Shown here: piece by piece, positions 6,967 through 13,082 of the stretch | Numbering within the stretch: position 1 is the first letter of the stretch | Layout of the letters: each line of letters begins with the position of its first letter | Source of the DNA: Gemmatimonadota bacterium | GTDB taxonomy: Bacteria; Gemmatimonadota; Gemmatimonadetes; Gemmatimonadales; GWC2-71-9 | Reading direction: 5' to 3' | Assembly (NCBI GenBank): GCA_003220955.1 | Contig: QHTW01000018.1 | Coordinates: 997 to 14,191 of the forward strand | Length of the DNA: 13,195 bases | Position numbers and translations under genes: made by a program | The notes under the pieces: generated by a model | Told to the model about the DNA's origin: nothing | The model's input: the letters and a program-made list of their open reading frames with translations, nothing else | The model's database searches: none

Positions 6967-8177
6967 CGCGATCCGCCGGCTGGGTCGCGATCCTCATCCC
7001 CCTCGGAGCGTGCCGCGAGCGTGCGCAGGCGATTCAGAGCGAAGCGGAGCTGAAGGACATGGTGCATCACATGATGCCCATCGTCGCGCAGACCACGGGA
7101 CTGTCCTTCAAGCGCGAACCGCTCGTCCTGCGCCGGACACGCACCCAGGTTCGCGACTACCTCATTCACAAGATCGATCAGGACCTGCCACCCGCCGAGC
7201 TCGGCGGACTGCAAGCGGCGCTCCGCTTGTTCGGGCTGATTCCCGATACGCTCGAGCTGCGGCCGACGATGATCGACGTGCTCACCGAACAGGTTGCCGG
7301 CTATTACGATCCCGATTCCAACGCCCTCTACATTCCCGAAGATGTCGAGCCGCTGCAGCTCCGCGTGGTGGTGTCCCACGAGCTCGTGCATGCGCTGCAG
7401 GATCAGTACGTCCACCTCGATTCGATCATCGAGCAGCGCCACGCGAACGACCGGCGGTCGGCGGCGCAGGCGATTCTCGAGGGCCAGGCGGTTGTCGCGC
7501 AAATTCCGGTGCTTATGCCGGAACAGAAGCCCGACACATTCCCGCTGGGCTGGTTCTGGCAGCAGCGCGCCGCGATGGCGGCGCAACAGGCCGGGATGAA
7601 GCAATTCGCGCGCGCGCCGCTCTGGCTTCGCGAAGGCCTCATCTTTCCGTATCTCGGCGGTGCTGACTTCATCGTCTGGTTCCGCCACAAGTACTTCGGC
7701 CGGTCCGTGCTCGCCGCCATGCCGCATTCAACGGAGCAGATCCTGCATCCCGACCGCTACGCGGCACACGACGAGCCGACCGAGGTGAGGTACGCCTCCG
7801 GCGAGGCGGACACCGTGCAGTGGGAAGACAATCTGGGCGAGTACGAGACGCGGTTGCTCTTTCAACAGCTGCTGGGCAATGAAGCGGAAGCGACGAGTCT
7901 CGCCACCGGATGGGACGGCGACCGCTACCAGGTGCTTGGTCCCAAGAGCGACGTCCTGGTGTGGTACAGCGTCTGGGATGACGCTCCGGCCGCGGGACGG
8001 TTTGCCGCCGGGCTGCAGCGCGCCTGGGCAAAGCGACGGGCAGCGGGGGGCCGGCGGTCCGAGGTCAAGCAGTTGACGATTGACAACAGGCCAGCGGTGC
8101 GGCTCGTCGATGCTCCAGCGGACTGGAAGGGGTGGCTCGCGCTCCCGACCGTGCACCTCAGCGGAGGAAACGAGTAA
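6954..8177 (+). CDS. Putative zinc metallopeptidase lipoprotein (HExxH)
   Basis: 407 residues. The N-terminus has basic residues (R3, R6), a hydrophobic stretch and a lipobox LGAC with Cys20, so it is probably a lipid-anchored envelope protein. GYYDPDSNALYIPED (about 117-131) leads to VSHELVHALQDQ with H142, E143 and H146. E176 in ILEGQA, 30 residues later, is a good candidate third zinc ligand (gluzincin pattern). This combination occurs in uncharacterised bacterial metallopeptidase-like proteins; I cannot name the family or substrate. The start at ATG 6954 has a strong purine-rich ribosome site (GGGAAAGGA, 6940-6948). It overlaps the ATPase stop by 13 bp, so translation is probably coupled. 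Its 3' end overlaps the convergent DUF445 gene by 20 bp. Lipoprotein and catalytic calls are inferred from motifs only. Confidence 0.75.
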   Translation: MGRLTRSAGWVAILIPLGACRERAQAIQSEAELKDMVHHMMPIVAQTTGLSFKREPLVLRRTRTQVRDYLIHKIDQDLPPAELGGLQAALRLFGLIPDTLELRPTMIDVLTEQVAGYYDPDSNALYIPEDVEPLQLRVVVSHELVHALQDQYVHLDSIIEQRHANDRRSAAQAILEGQAVVAQIPVLMPEQKPDTFPLGWFWQQRAAMAAQQAGMKQFARAPLWLREGLIFPYLGGADFIVWFRHKYFGRSVLAAMPHSTEQILHPDRYAAHDEPTEVRYASGEADTVQWEDNLGEYETRLLFQQLLGNEAEATSLATGWDGDRYQVLGPKSDVLVWYSVWDDAPAAGRFAAGLQRAWAKRRAAGGRRSEVKQLTIDNRPAVRLVDAPADWKGWLALPTVHLSGGNE

Positions 8178-9453
8178 TCGTGTAGATCAGCAGTCCGACG
8201 AGCCCGCCGACCAGTGTGCCGTTGATGCGCACAAACTGCAGATCTCTCCCCACCGCAAGCTCGAAGCGTCGTGACGTCGCGGCCGGATCCCAGCTCGCCA
8301 CGGTCTGCGCGATCAGGTCACCAATCTCGTGGCGATACTTCTCGACGACACTGGCCGTGAGGTCGATGAGCAGATCGTCGATCTCGACGAGTAACGTCGG
8401 ATTTGACAGCAGCGCCACGCCGAACTCGCTCAGGCCGCTGTCGAGCGGGCTCGGGTTGCCGTCCTTCCCGCTCCCGTAGTTCGCAATCGACTCTCGAATA
8501 CCCTCCCACAGCCGGCGCGACATGTCGTCGCTCGCCGCGCCCATGAGCCACTCTGCCTTCAGCGCCTCCGCGCGCGCGATGACCTCGGGCGAATGCTGCA
8601 GCCGATCGATGAAGTCCCGAATCGCCGAGTCGAACGCGCCGCGCAGTGGATGGGCCGGATCATTCACCATGTCGTGCAACAGCCGCTCTACCGCGACGAT
8701 GATCTTCTGGTAGATCTTGTCGTCCAGCACCGGCGGCACCCACCACGGTGTTTCGGCGCGCACGCGCTCGCGAATCAGCTCGCGGTTATTGCGCACCGCG
8801 TCCGCCGCGAGCCGGACTGCCGCGTTGAGCAGCTCCTCCTGACGGTTGTCGCCCAGCGCCATCGCCAGTGTCTTGCCGAGGGCCGGCGCGACGCGGAACG
8901 ACATGACGCGATTGCGCACGACCTGCGTGATGAGATCCTGCAGCTCGTTGGGGGGAAGCGAGTCGAGGGTCTTCACGAGACCGCTGGCGAACTGCCGCGA
9001 GATCTGGCGCGCGTGCTCGCGGTCGGCCAGCCATTGCGCGGCCCGCTCGGCGGGGTGGACCCGGCGCAGATTCGCGGCGATGACCTCGCGCGACAAGAAG
9101 TGGTTCTGCACGAAGTTGCCGAGGATCTGACCGATGCGCTCCTTGCGCGTGGCGACGATCGCGGTGTGTGGAATCGGCAGGCCGAGCGGATGGCGGAACA
9201 GCGCAGTCACCGCAAACCAGTCCGCCAGGCCGCCCACGAGCGAGGCTTCGGCGGTCGCGCGCACGTAGCCGAGCCAGGGGTACAGCGGCTCGTAAATGCT
9301 GGCGGCCACGAATACCAGCAGCGCGACCCCGAGTAACGCGGTCGCCCGCCGCTTCATGGCATTCAAGCGGGCTTCCCGCTCGGCGTCGTCCGGGCGCGAC
9401 CACTGTGGGATTACCTGTTGCGCCTGTTGCGTCTCGCGGATCTGGCCTGCCAT
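8158..9453 (-). CDS. DUF445 family membrane protein
   Basis: 431 residues from ATG 9453. DUF445 (YjiN-like) proteins are membrane-anchored, largely helical and of unknown function. The family signature is clear after the first membrane helix (about 36-54): GGLADWFAVTALFRHPLG (74-91), followed by PHTAIVATRKERIG and GNFVQNHFLS. A long amphipathic helical middle follows. The C-terminus has WDPAATSRRFELAVGRDLQ, RINGT and a final membrane helix (GGLVGLLIYTITRF), the usual two-anchor topology. ATG 9498 would add 15 residues (446 in total) but leave only 16 bp before the divergent ffh start. I prefer 9453, which has a TATCTT -10-like hexamer seven bases ahead and no Shine-Dalgarno. The 3' end overlaps the metallopeptidase gene by 20 bp. 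Confidence 0.9.
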   Translation of the reverse strand: MAGQIRETQQAQQVIPQWSRPDDAEREARLNAMKRRATALLGVALLVFVAASIYEPLYPWLGYVRATAEASLVGGLADWFAVTALFRHPLGLPIPHTAIVATRKERIGQILGNFVQNHFLSREVIAANLRRVHPAERAAQWLADREHARQISRQFASGLVKTLDSLPPNELQDLITQVVRNRVMSFRVAPALGKTLAMALGDNRQEELLNAAVRLAADAVRNNRELIRERVRAETPWWVPPVLDDKIYQKIIVAVERLLHDMVNDPAHPLRGAFDSAIRDFIDRLQHSPEVIARAEALKAEWLMGAASDDMSRRLWEGIRESIANYGSGKDGNPSPLDSGLSEFGVALLSNPTLLVEIDDLLIDLTASVVEKYRHEIGDLIAQTVASWDPAATSRRFELAVGRDLQFVRINGTLVGGLVGLLIYTITRFLR

Positions 9454-9460
9454 AGAAGCC

Positions 9461-9466
9461 AAGATA
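9461..9466 (-). promoter_or_regulatory. Possible -10 element for DUF445 gene (leaderless layout)
   Basis: On the minus strand TATCTT (four of six to TATAAT) lies seven bases upstream of ATG 9453, with no Shine-Dalgarno in between. No recognisable -35 is present 17 bp further upstream. If real, it selects 9453 rather than 9498 as the start codon. Confidence 0.28.
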
Positions 9467-9476
9467 AGACCCCCAC

Positions 9477-9505
9477 TTGGTTTGCGGGTACTCGCCATTT
9501 AGCTT
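9477..9505 (+). promoter_or_regulatory. Candidate promoter of the ffh operon
   Basis: TTGGTT (9477-9482) and TAGCTT (9500-9505) are separated by 17 bp, each matching the sigma-70 consensus at three positions. This would start transcription around 9512, only a few bases before the ffh ATG at 9515. That fits the absence of any Shine-Dalgarno there. A promoter must lie in this short divergent gap because the upstream gene points away, but the exact boxes are a weak call. Confidence 0.33.
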
Positions 9506-9514
9506 GCTACGCTT

Positions 9515-10795
9515 ATGTTTACGGCCCTTTCCGAGCAGCTGACCGGGGTACTGAACCGGCTCAGAGGTCGCGGGGTGCTCTCGGAAAGCGATGTTACCGA
9601 CGCGCTGCGCGAGATCCGCCGCCACCTGCTCGAGGCGGACGTGAGCTTCGAGGTCACGCGGGGATTTGTCGAGCGGGTGCGCGAGCGGGCCGTTGGCGCG
9701 CTGCAGGTCAAGGCGGTCAGCCCCGGCCAGCAAGTCGTCAAGCTGGTGCACGACGAAATCACGACGCTCCTCGGCGGCACCAGGTCCGGCCTCGAGTTCG
9801 CCTCCGTAGGTCCGACGGTCATTCTCCTCGTCGGGTTACAGGGATCGGGGAAGACCACTACCGCGGCCAAGCTCGCTCGACGGCTGAAACTCGAGCAGAA
9901 GGCGCCGGCCCTGGTGGTGCGCCAGCTGGGTCAGCAGATCGACGTTCCGGTATTCGGAGCGGGAAGTGGGAATATAGGGGCGCAGCATGCTGCGCCCGTA
10001 CCTGACCTGGTCAAGCAAGCGCTCCGCGAAGCCGAATCGGCGCGCGCCCGGACGGTGATCATCGATACCGCCGGCCGCCTGCAGATCGACGCCGAGATGA
10101 TGGACGAGCTGCGCGGCTTGAAGGCCGCCGTGCCTCCGAAGGAAGTGTTGCTCGTCGCCGATGGGATGACGGGGCAGGACGCGGTGAAAATCGCGCGCGG
10201 GTTCCACGAGGGTGTCGGGCTCACGGGCGTGATTCTGACAAAGCTCGATGGTGACGCCCGCGGCGGCGCGGCCCTCTCGATTCACGGTGTGACCGGCGTG
10301 CCGATCAAGTACATCGGCGTCGGCGAGAAGACGGATACGTTGGAGCCGTTCGACCCGGGCCGCATGGCGGGACGGATCCTCGGCCAGGGTGACGTGGTGG
10401 CGCTGGTCGAGAAGGCGGCCCTCAACGTCGATGCGGAGGCGGCCAAGCGTCTCGAGCAGAAAGTCCGGTCCAAGAAAGGCATGGATCTGCAGGACTTTCT
10501 CGTGGCGCTGAAGCAGATGCAGAACATGGGGCCGCTGAAGCAAGTGCTGGGGCTGTTGCCCGGCATCAACGCGAAGGCGTTGCAGGGCGTCTCGCTGGAC
10601 GACAAGCGCCTGAAGCACGTCGAGGCGATCGTCTTGTCGATGACGCCGGAAGAACGAGCCGATCCCAGCGTGTTGAACGGCAATCGCAAGCTGCGGATTG
10701 CCAAAGGGGCCGGACGACCGGTGCAGGAAGTCAATCGCCTGCTGGAGCAGTTCCAGCAGATGCGCAAGATGGGCAAGTTCTTAAAAAGGATGTAG
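9515..10795 (+). CDS. ffh: Signal recognition particle GTPase Ffh (SRP54), atypical G domain
   Basis: 426 residues. Ffh binds 4.5S RNA and signal sequences on ribosomes and docks with FtsY at the membrane. The N domain (1-90) starts exactly like other Ffh proteins. The G domain has GLQGSGKTTT (107-116), DTAGR (184-188), TKLD (242-245) and GVGEKTDTLEPF. The M domain (about 300-426) has the RNA-binding NRKLRIAKGAG segment. Two oddities stand out. Between V135 and R136 about 13 residues are missing compared with other Ffh proteins, including the D-x-x-R-P-A-A motif that supplies active-site Asp and Arg. Residues 155-161 (GAQHAAP) are about seven extra residues encoded by a perfect palindrome. 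Both changes keep frame. The C-terminus stops soon after the last M-domain helix, without the long Met/Gly tail of E. coli Ffh. It is first in the operon, with rpsP starting 8 bp after its stop. The family is certain; full GTPase function is in doubt. Confidence 0.95.
   Translation: MFTALSEQLTGVLNRLRGRGVLSESDVTDALREIRRHLLEADVSFEVTRGFVERVRERAVGALQVKAVSPGQQVVKLVHDEITTLLGGTRSGLEFASVGPTVILLVGLQGSGKTTTAAKLARRLKLEQKAPALVVRQLGQQIDVPVFGAGSGNIGAQHAAPVPDLVKQALREAESARARTVIIDTAGRLQIDAEMMDELRGLKAAVPPKEVLLVADGMTGQDAVKIARGFHEGVGLTGVILTKLDGDARGGAALSIHGVTGVPIKYIGVGEKTDTLEPFDPGRMAGRILGQGDVVALVEKAALNVDAEAAKRLEQKVRSKKGMDLQDFLVALKQMQNMGPLKQVLGLLPGINAKALQGVSLDDKRLKHVEAIVLSMTPEERADPSVLNGNRKLRIAKGAGRPVQEVNRLLEQFQQMRKMGKFLKRM
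9978..9997. repeat. Perfect 20-bp palindrome inside ffh
   Basis: gggcgcagcatgctgcgccc reads identically on both strands, centred between 9987 and 9988. After one mismatched pair (9977/9998) the symmetry continues for two more pairs (9975-9976 with 9999-10000), giving a 26-bp imperfect palindrome. It is read in frame by ffh as GAQHAAP, where aligned Ffh proteins have no residues. It looks like a REP-like or other small palindromic repeat inserted in frame, but no second copy occurs in this window, so its repetitive nature is inference. Confidence 0.75.
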
Positions 10796-10803
10796 GGCAC
10801 ACT

Positions 10804-11079
10804 ATGGCAACACGAATTCGGCTGCGGCGGGTGGGGCGGAAGGGTCAGGCCTATTTCCGGATTGTCGTCGCGGACTCCAAATCGCCGCGCGACGGCCGGT
10901 TTGTAGCGGCAATCGGCCACTACAATCCCCGCGCGAATCCCGCGGTGATCGCTGTGAACGCCGAGCAGGCGCGGGCCTGGCTCGAGAAGGGCGCGATGCC
11001 GACCGATACGGTGCGCTCGCTCCTCAAGAAGGCCGGCGTACTAGGCAAATCAGCACCGCCCGCGAAACCCACCGCGTAG
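10804..11079 (+). CDS. rpsP: 30S ribosomal protein bS16
   Basis: 91 residues, the usual size for bS16, a protein of the 30S body that stabilises 16S rRNA folding. The N-terminus TRIRLRRVGRKGQAYFRIVVADSKSPRDGRF and the following IGHYNPRA are diagnostic. The C-terminal VRSLLKKAGVL helix is also typical, followed by an Ala/Pro/Lys tail. ATG 10804 lies 8 bp after the ffh stop with a weak purine stretch (TAGGG, 10793-10797) six bases ahead. Its last codons overlap, in another frame, the sequence that encodes the conserved N-terminus of RimM. Confidence 0.97.
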   Translation: MATRIRLRRVGRKGQAYFRIVVADSKSPRDGRFVAAIGHYNPRANPAVIAVNAEQARAWLEKGAMPTDTVRSLLKKAGVLGKSAPPAKPTA

Positions 11080-11333
11080 TCGGGCGGCTGCGCAAGCCGC
11101 ACGGACAGCACGGGGAGGTGGCGGTGGTCCCCCTCGTGGAGCATCCGGGGACGGTGTTCGTGCCAAAGGCACGCGTGTACGTCCTGAACGACGCACGAGA
11201 GGTGCTGGCGGGTCCCTTGGTCGTAACGCGCCGCCGGGCGTATCACCGCGAATGGCTGCTCGGCTTTGAAGGCGTGACGTCCCGCGCCGCGGTCGAAGAG
11301 TGGCGCGACCAATTGGTCGCGGTGGACGAGTAG
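11049..11333 (+). CDS. rimM: Ribosome maturation factor RimM, N-terminal domain only
   Basis: RimM assists 30S head assembly and binds uS19. The conserved N-terminal motif VVGRLRKPHGQHGEVAVVPL is encoded from about 11076, followed by the beta-barrel RimM domain through LGFEGVTSRAAVEEWRDQLVAVDE and TAG at 11331-11333. The position between rpsP and trmD is the standard one. Two things are wrong. First, the frame has no ATG, GTG or TTG upstream of the motif back through most of rpsP. The first ordinary start, GTG 11118, would remove the motif, and I placed the 5' end provisionally at ATC 11049, overlapping rpsP by 31 bp. Second, the protein ends after about 94 residues, whereas RimM is normally about 170 and carries a C-terminal PRC-barrel. 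It may be a reduced form or a decayed gene. Identity is good; the start is uncertain. Confidence 0.72.
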   Translation: MSTARETHRVVGRLRKPHGQHGEVAVVPLVEHPGTVFVPKARVYVLNDAREVLAGPLVVTRRRAYHREWLLGFEGVTSRAAVEEWRDQLVAVDE

Positions 11334-11335
11334 CG

Positions 11336-12016
11336 ATGCTCAGGATCAACGTGGTGACGCTGTTTCCGGAGTGGTTCACGGCGCCGCTCTCGTCGAGCAT
11401 CCTGGGGCGCGCAGCAAAAGCGGGGCTCGTGCAGTATCGCGTGGTGCAGCTGCGGGATTACACGCACGACAAGCATCAGACAGTGGACGACGCGCCGTAC
11501 GGCGGAGGCGCGGGCATGGTGCTGAAAGTGGAGCCGTTGGTGGAGGCGGTGGAGGATCTGAAGGTTGTGGGTCCGATCGTGCTCCTCTCCGCGCGCGGTA
11601 AGCTGTTCACGCACGATACGGCGGTTCGATATTCATTGGGCAGTGAGCTGACGTTGCTGTGCGGGCACTACAAGGACGTCGATCAGCGCGTCGCCGAGCA
11701 TCTGCACGCGGAAGAGGTTTCGATCGGCGACTTCGTGCTGTCGGGCGGCGAGCCGGCGGCGCTGTGCGTCGTGGACGCGGTCGCACGACTGCTGCCCGGC
11801 GCGCTGGGAGATCACGAATCGGCGTCGAGCGATTCGCATTACGAGGGGCTACTGGCGCCGCCCAGCTACACGCGGCCGCCCAGCTATCGCGGGCTCGAGG
11901 TACCGGACGTATTGTTGAGTGGCGATCACGACAAGATTGCGGCATGGCGGGCGGCTGAGGCCGAGCGCCTCACGCGCGAACGCAGACCGGATATCTGGAA
12001 CAAACTAGACGTCTAG
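11336..12016 (+). CDS. trmD: tRNA (guanine-N1)-methyltransferase TrmD
   Basis: 226 residues from ATG 11336. TrmD is a cytosolic, trefoil-knot, homodimeric enzyme that uses SAM to methylate N1 of G37 next to the anticodon, preventing +1 frameshifts. Motifs are INVVTLFPEWF (4-14), DDAPYGGGAGMV (51-62), the knot segments LLCGHYKDVDQRV (107-119) and SIGDFVLSGGEPAAL (129-143), and the later EGLLAPPSYTRP...GLEVPDVLLSGDH. R151 and D166 align with the catalytic Arg154 and Asp169 of Haemophilus TrmD. It starts two bases after the rimM stop, and the N-terminus MLRINVVTLFPE fits the family, so the longer in-frame option from 11300 was rejected. The stop codon lies within a CTAG-containing palindrome that leads into a hairpin before rplS. 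Confidence 0.97.
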   Translation: MLRINVVTLFPEWFTAPLSSSILGRAAKAGLVQYRVVQLRDYTHDKHQTVDDAPYGGGAGMVLKVEPLVEAVEDLKVVGPIVLLSARGKLFTHDTAVRYSLGSELTLLCGHYKDVDQRVAEHLHAEEVSIGDFVLSGGEPAALCVVDAVARLLPGALGDHESASSDSHYEGLLAPPSYTRPPSYRGLEVPDVLLSGDHDKIAAWRAAEAERLTRERRPDIWNKLDV

Positions 12017-12032
12017 GCGTCGAGACGCCTAG
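12013..12032 (+). promoter_or_regulatory. Hairpin between trmD and rplS
   Basis: ctaggcgt (12013-12020), loop cgag, acgcctag (12025-12032): a perfect 8-bp stem with a four-base loop, starting in the last codons of trmD. It directly precedes the rplS Shine-Dalgarno and has no T-tract, so it is not a classical terminator. A translational regulator, mRNA-processing site or protein-binding site are all possible. Confidence 0.6.
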
Positions 12033-12033
12033 C

Positions 12034-12038
12034 AGGAG
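12034..12038 (+). promoter_or_regulatory. Shine-Dalgarno of rplS
   Basis: AGGAG seven bases before ATG 12046, immediately after the 12013-12032 hairpin. It is one of the few strong Shine-Dalgarno sites in the window and fixes the rplS start. Confidence 0.75.
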
Positions 12039-12045
12039 CGTAGGT

Positions 12046-12444
12046 ATGGAGAAGCTGAGAGCGGTCGAGCGCGAAGGTCTCAAGACGGACATCCCGGCCT
12101 TCGCTCCCGGCGATACGGTGCGCGTCATGGTGCGCGTGCGCGAAGGTGAGAAAGAGCGCCTGCAGGCGTTCGAGGGCATTTGCATCGCGCGGCGCGGTGG
12201 CGGCGTCAACGAGACGTTCACCGTCCGCAAGATTTCGGCCGGGGTGGGCGTCGAGCGCATCTTCCCGCTCCACGCGCCGTCGATCGCCGAGATCGGGCTG
12301 ATGCGGAAAGGCCGTGTGCGGCGCGCCAAGCTGTACTTCCTGCGGCGCCTGGCCGGCAAGGCCGCGCGCATCCGTGAGAAGCGCGGCGCGGGGCAGGAGC
12401 TCGTGGTCCCCAGCACGCCGGAACCGGAGCAACCGCAGACGTGA
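12046..12444 (+). CDS. rplS: 50S ribosomal protein bL19
   Basis: 132 residues. bL19 sits at the 30S-50S interface. Characteristic segments are the N-terminal PAFAPGDTVRVMVRVREGEKERLQAFEG and the stretch RGGGVNETFTVRKISAGVGVERIFPLHAP. These are followed by RVRRAKLYFLRRLAGKAARIREK, a nearly complete match to the bL19 C-terminal signature. Its tail (about 17 residues, Pro/Glu-rich) is longer than in the 115-residue E. coli protein. It is preceded by a good AGGAG and a hairpin, the only noticeable gap (29 bp) within the operon. Its TGA overlaps the rnhB GTG start by four bases (GTGA), indicating translational coupling. Confidence 0.97.
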   Translation: MEKLRAVEREGLKTDIPAFAPGDTVRVMVRVREGEKERLQAFEGICIARRGGGVNETFTVRKISAGVGVERIFPLHAPSIAEIGLMRKGRVRRAKLYFLRRLAGKAARIREKRGAGQELVVPSTPEPEQPQT

Positions 12445-13082
12445 GACACCGCCGCCCGTCGCTCAAACGCGAGGCGGCGTTGTGGAGTGAAGGCTGCACC
12501 ATCGTCGCCGGTATCGATGAAGTCGGCCGCGGTCCCCTGGCTGGTCCAGTGGTCGCCGCGGCCGTCGTCTTTCCGATCGGTGCCAAGCCGATCCGCGGGC
12601 TCGATGACTCGAAGGTGCTCAGCGCGGCGCAGCGCGAGAAGTTCGCGGCCAAGATCCGCGAGCGCGCCTTCGCCCTGGCGGTCGGCGCCGCGAGCGTACG
12701 GGAGATCGACCGGCTCAACATCCGGCGCGCGTCGATTCTCGCTATGGAGCGCGCGCTGCGCCGCCTGCATCTTGCGCCGTCGCATGTGCTGATCGACGGG
12801 TTGCCCTGTCCCGAGCTCGGCTGCGCGCACGAAGCGATCGTGGATGGCGATGCACGGTGCCATTCGATCGCGGCCGCGTCGGTGATCGCCAAGGTGCTGC
12901 GGGATGCGCTGATGGACCGTCTCGCCGCCCGGCATCCGGGCTATTTCTGGGAGACGAACAAGGGCTATGCGACCCCTGAGCACCTCGACGCGATTCAACG
13001 GCTCGGCCCCACGCGGCACCACCGCTACAGCTTCGAGCCGGTCGCCCAAATCGAGCTGCTAGCGGTTTCGACCGCGACGTAA
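12441..13082 (+). CDS. rnhB: Ribonuclease HII
   Basis: 213 residues. RNase HII cuts the RNA strand of RNA-DNA hybrids and starts removal of single ribonucleotides misincorporated into DNA. The active site is complete: D26 and E27 in GIDEVGRGPLAGP (24-36, with the GRG motif that recognises the ribonucleotide-DNA junction), D119 in VLIDG and D137 in DGDARCHSIAAASVIAKVLRD. NKGYATPEH and the later RHHRYSF are also typical. GTG 12441 overlaps the rplS stop by four bases, giving a coupled start; no other start fits the N-terminal region better. It is the last plus-strand gene of the operon. Its 3' end overlaps a convergent minus-strand frame by 24 bp. Confidence 0.96.
   Translation: MRHRRPSLKREAALWSEGCTIVAGIDEVGRGPLAGPVVAAAVVFPIGAKPIRGLDDSKVLSAAQREKFAAKIRERAFALAVGAASVREIDRLNIRRASILAMERALRRLHLAPSHVLIDGLPCPELGCAHEAIVDGDARCHSIAAASVIAKVLRDALMDRLAARHPGYFWETNKGYATPEHLDAIQRLGPTRHHRYSFEPVAQIELLAVSTAT

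Noticed and set aside
6417..7727. A 436-codon minus-strand frame across the ATPase/metallopeptidase junction
   Set aside because: No recognisable motifs, and it runs antisense to two real coupled genes.
10779..10796. A-run at the end of ffh (ttcttaaaaagga) as a programmed frameshift site that would extend Ffh
   Set aside because: It does not match the X-XXY-YYZ slippery pattern in frame. The bases are more simply part of the final codons and the rpsP translation-start region.
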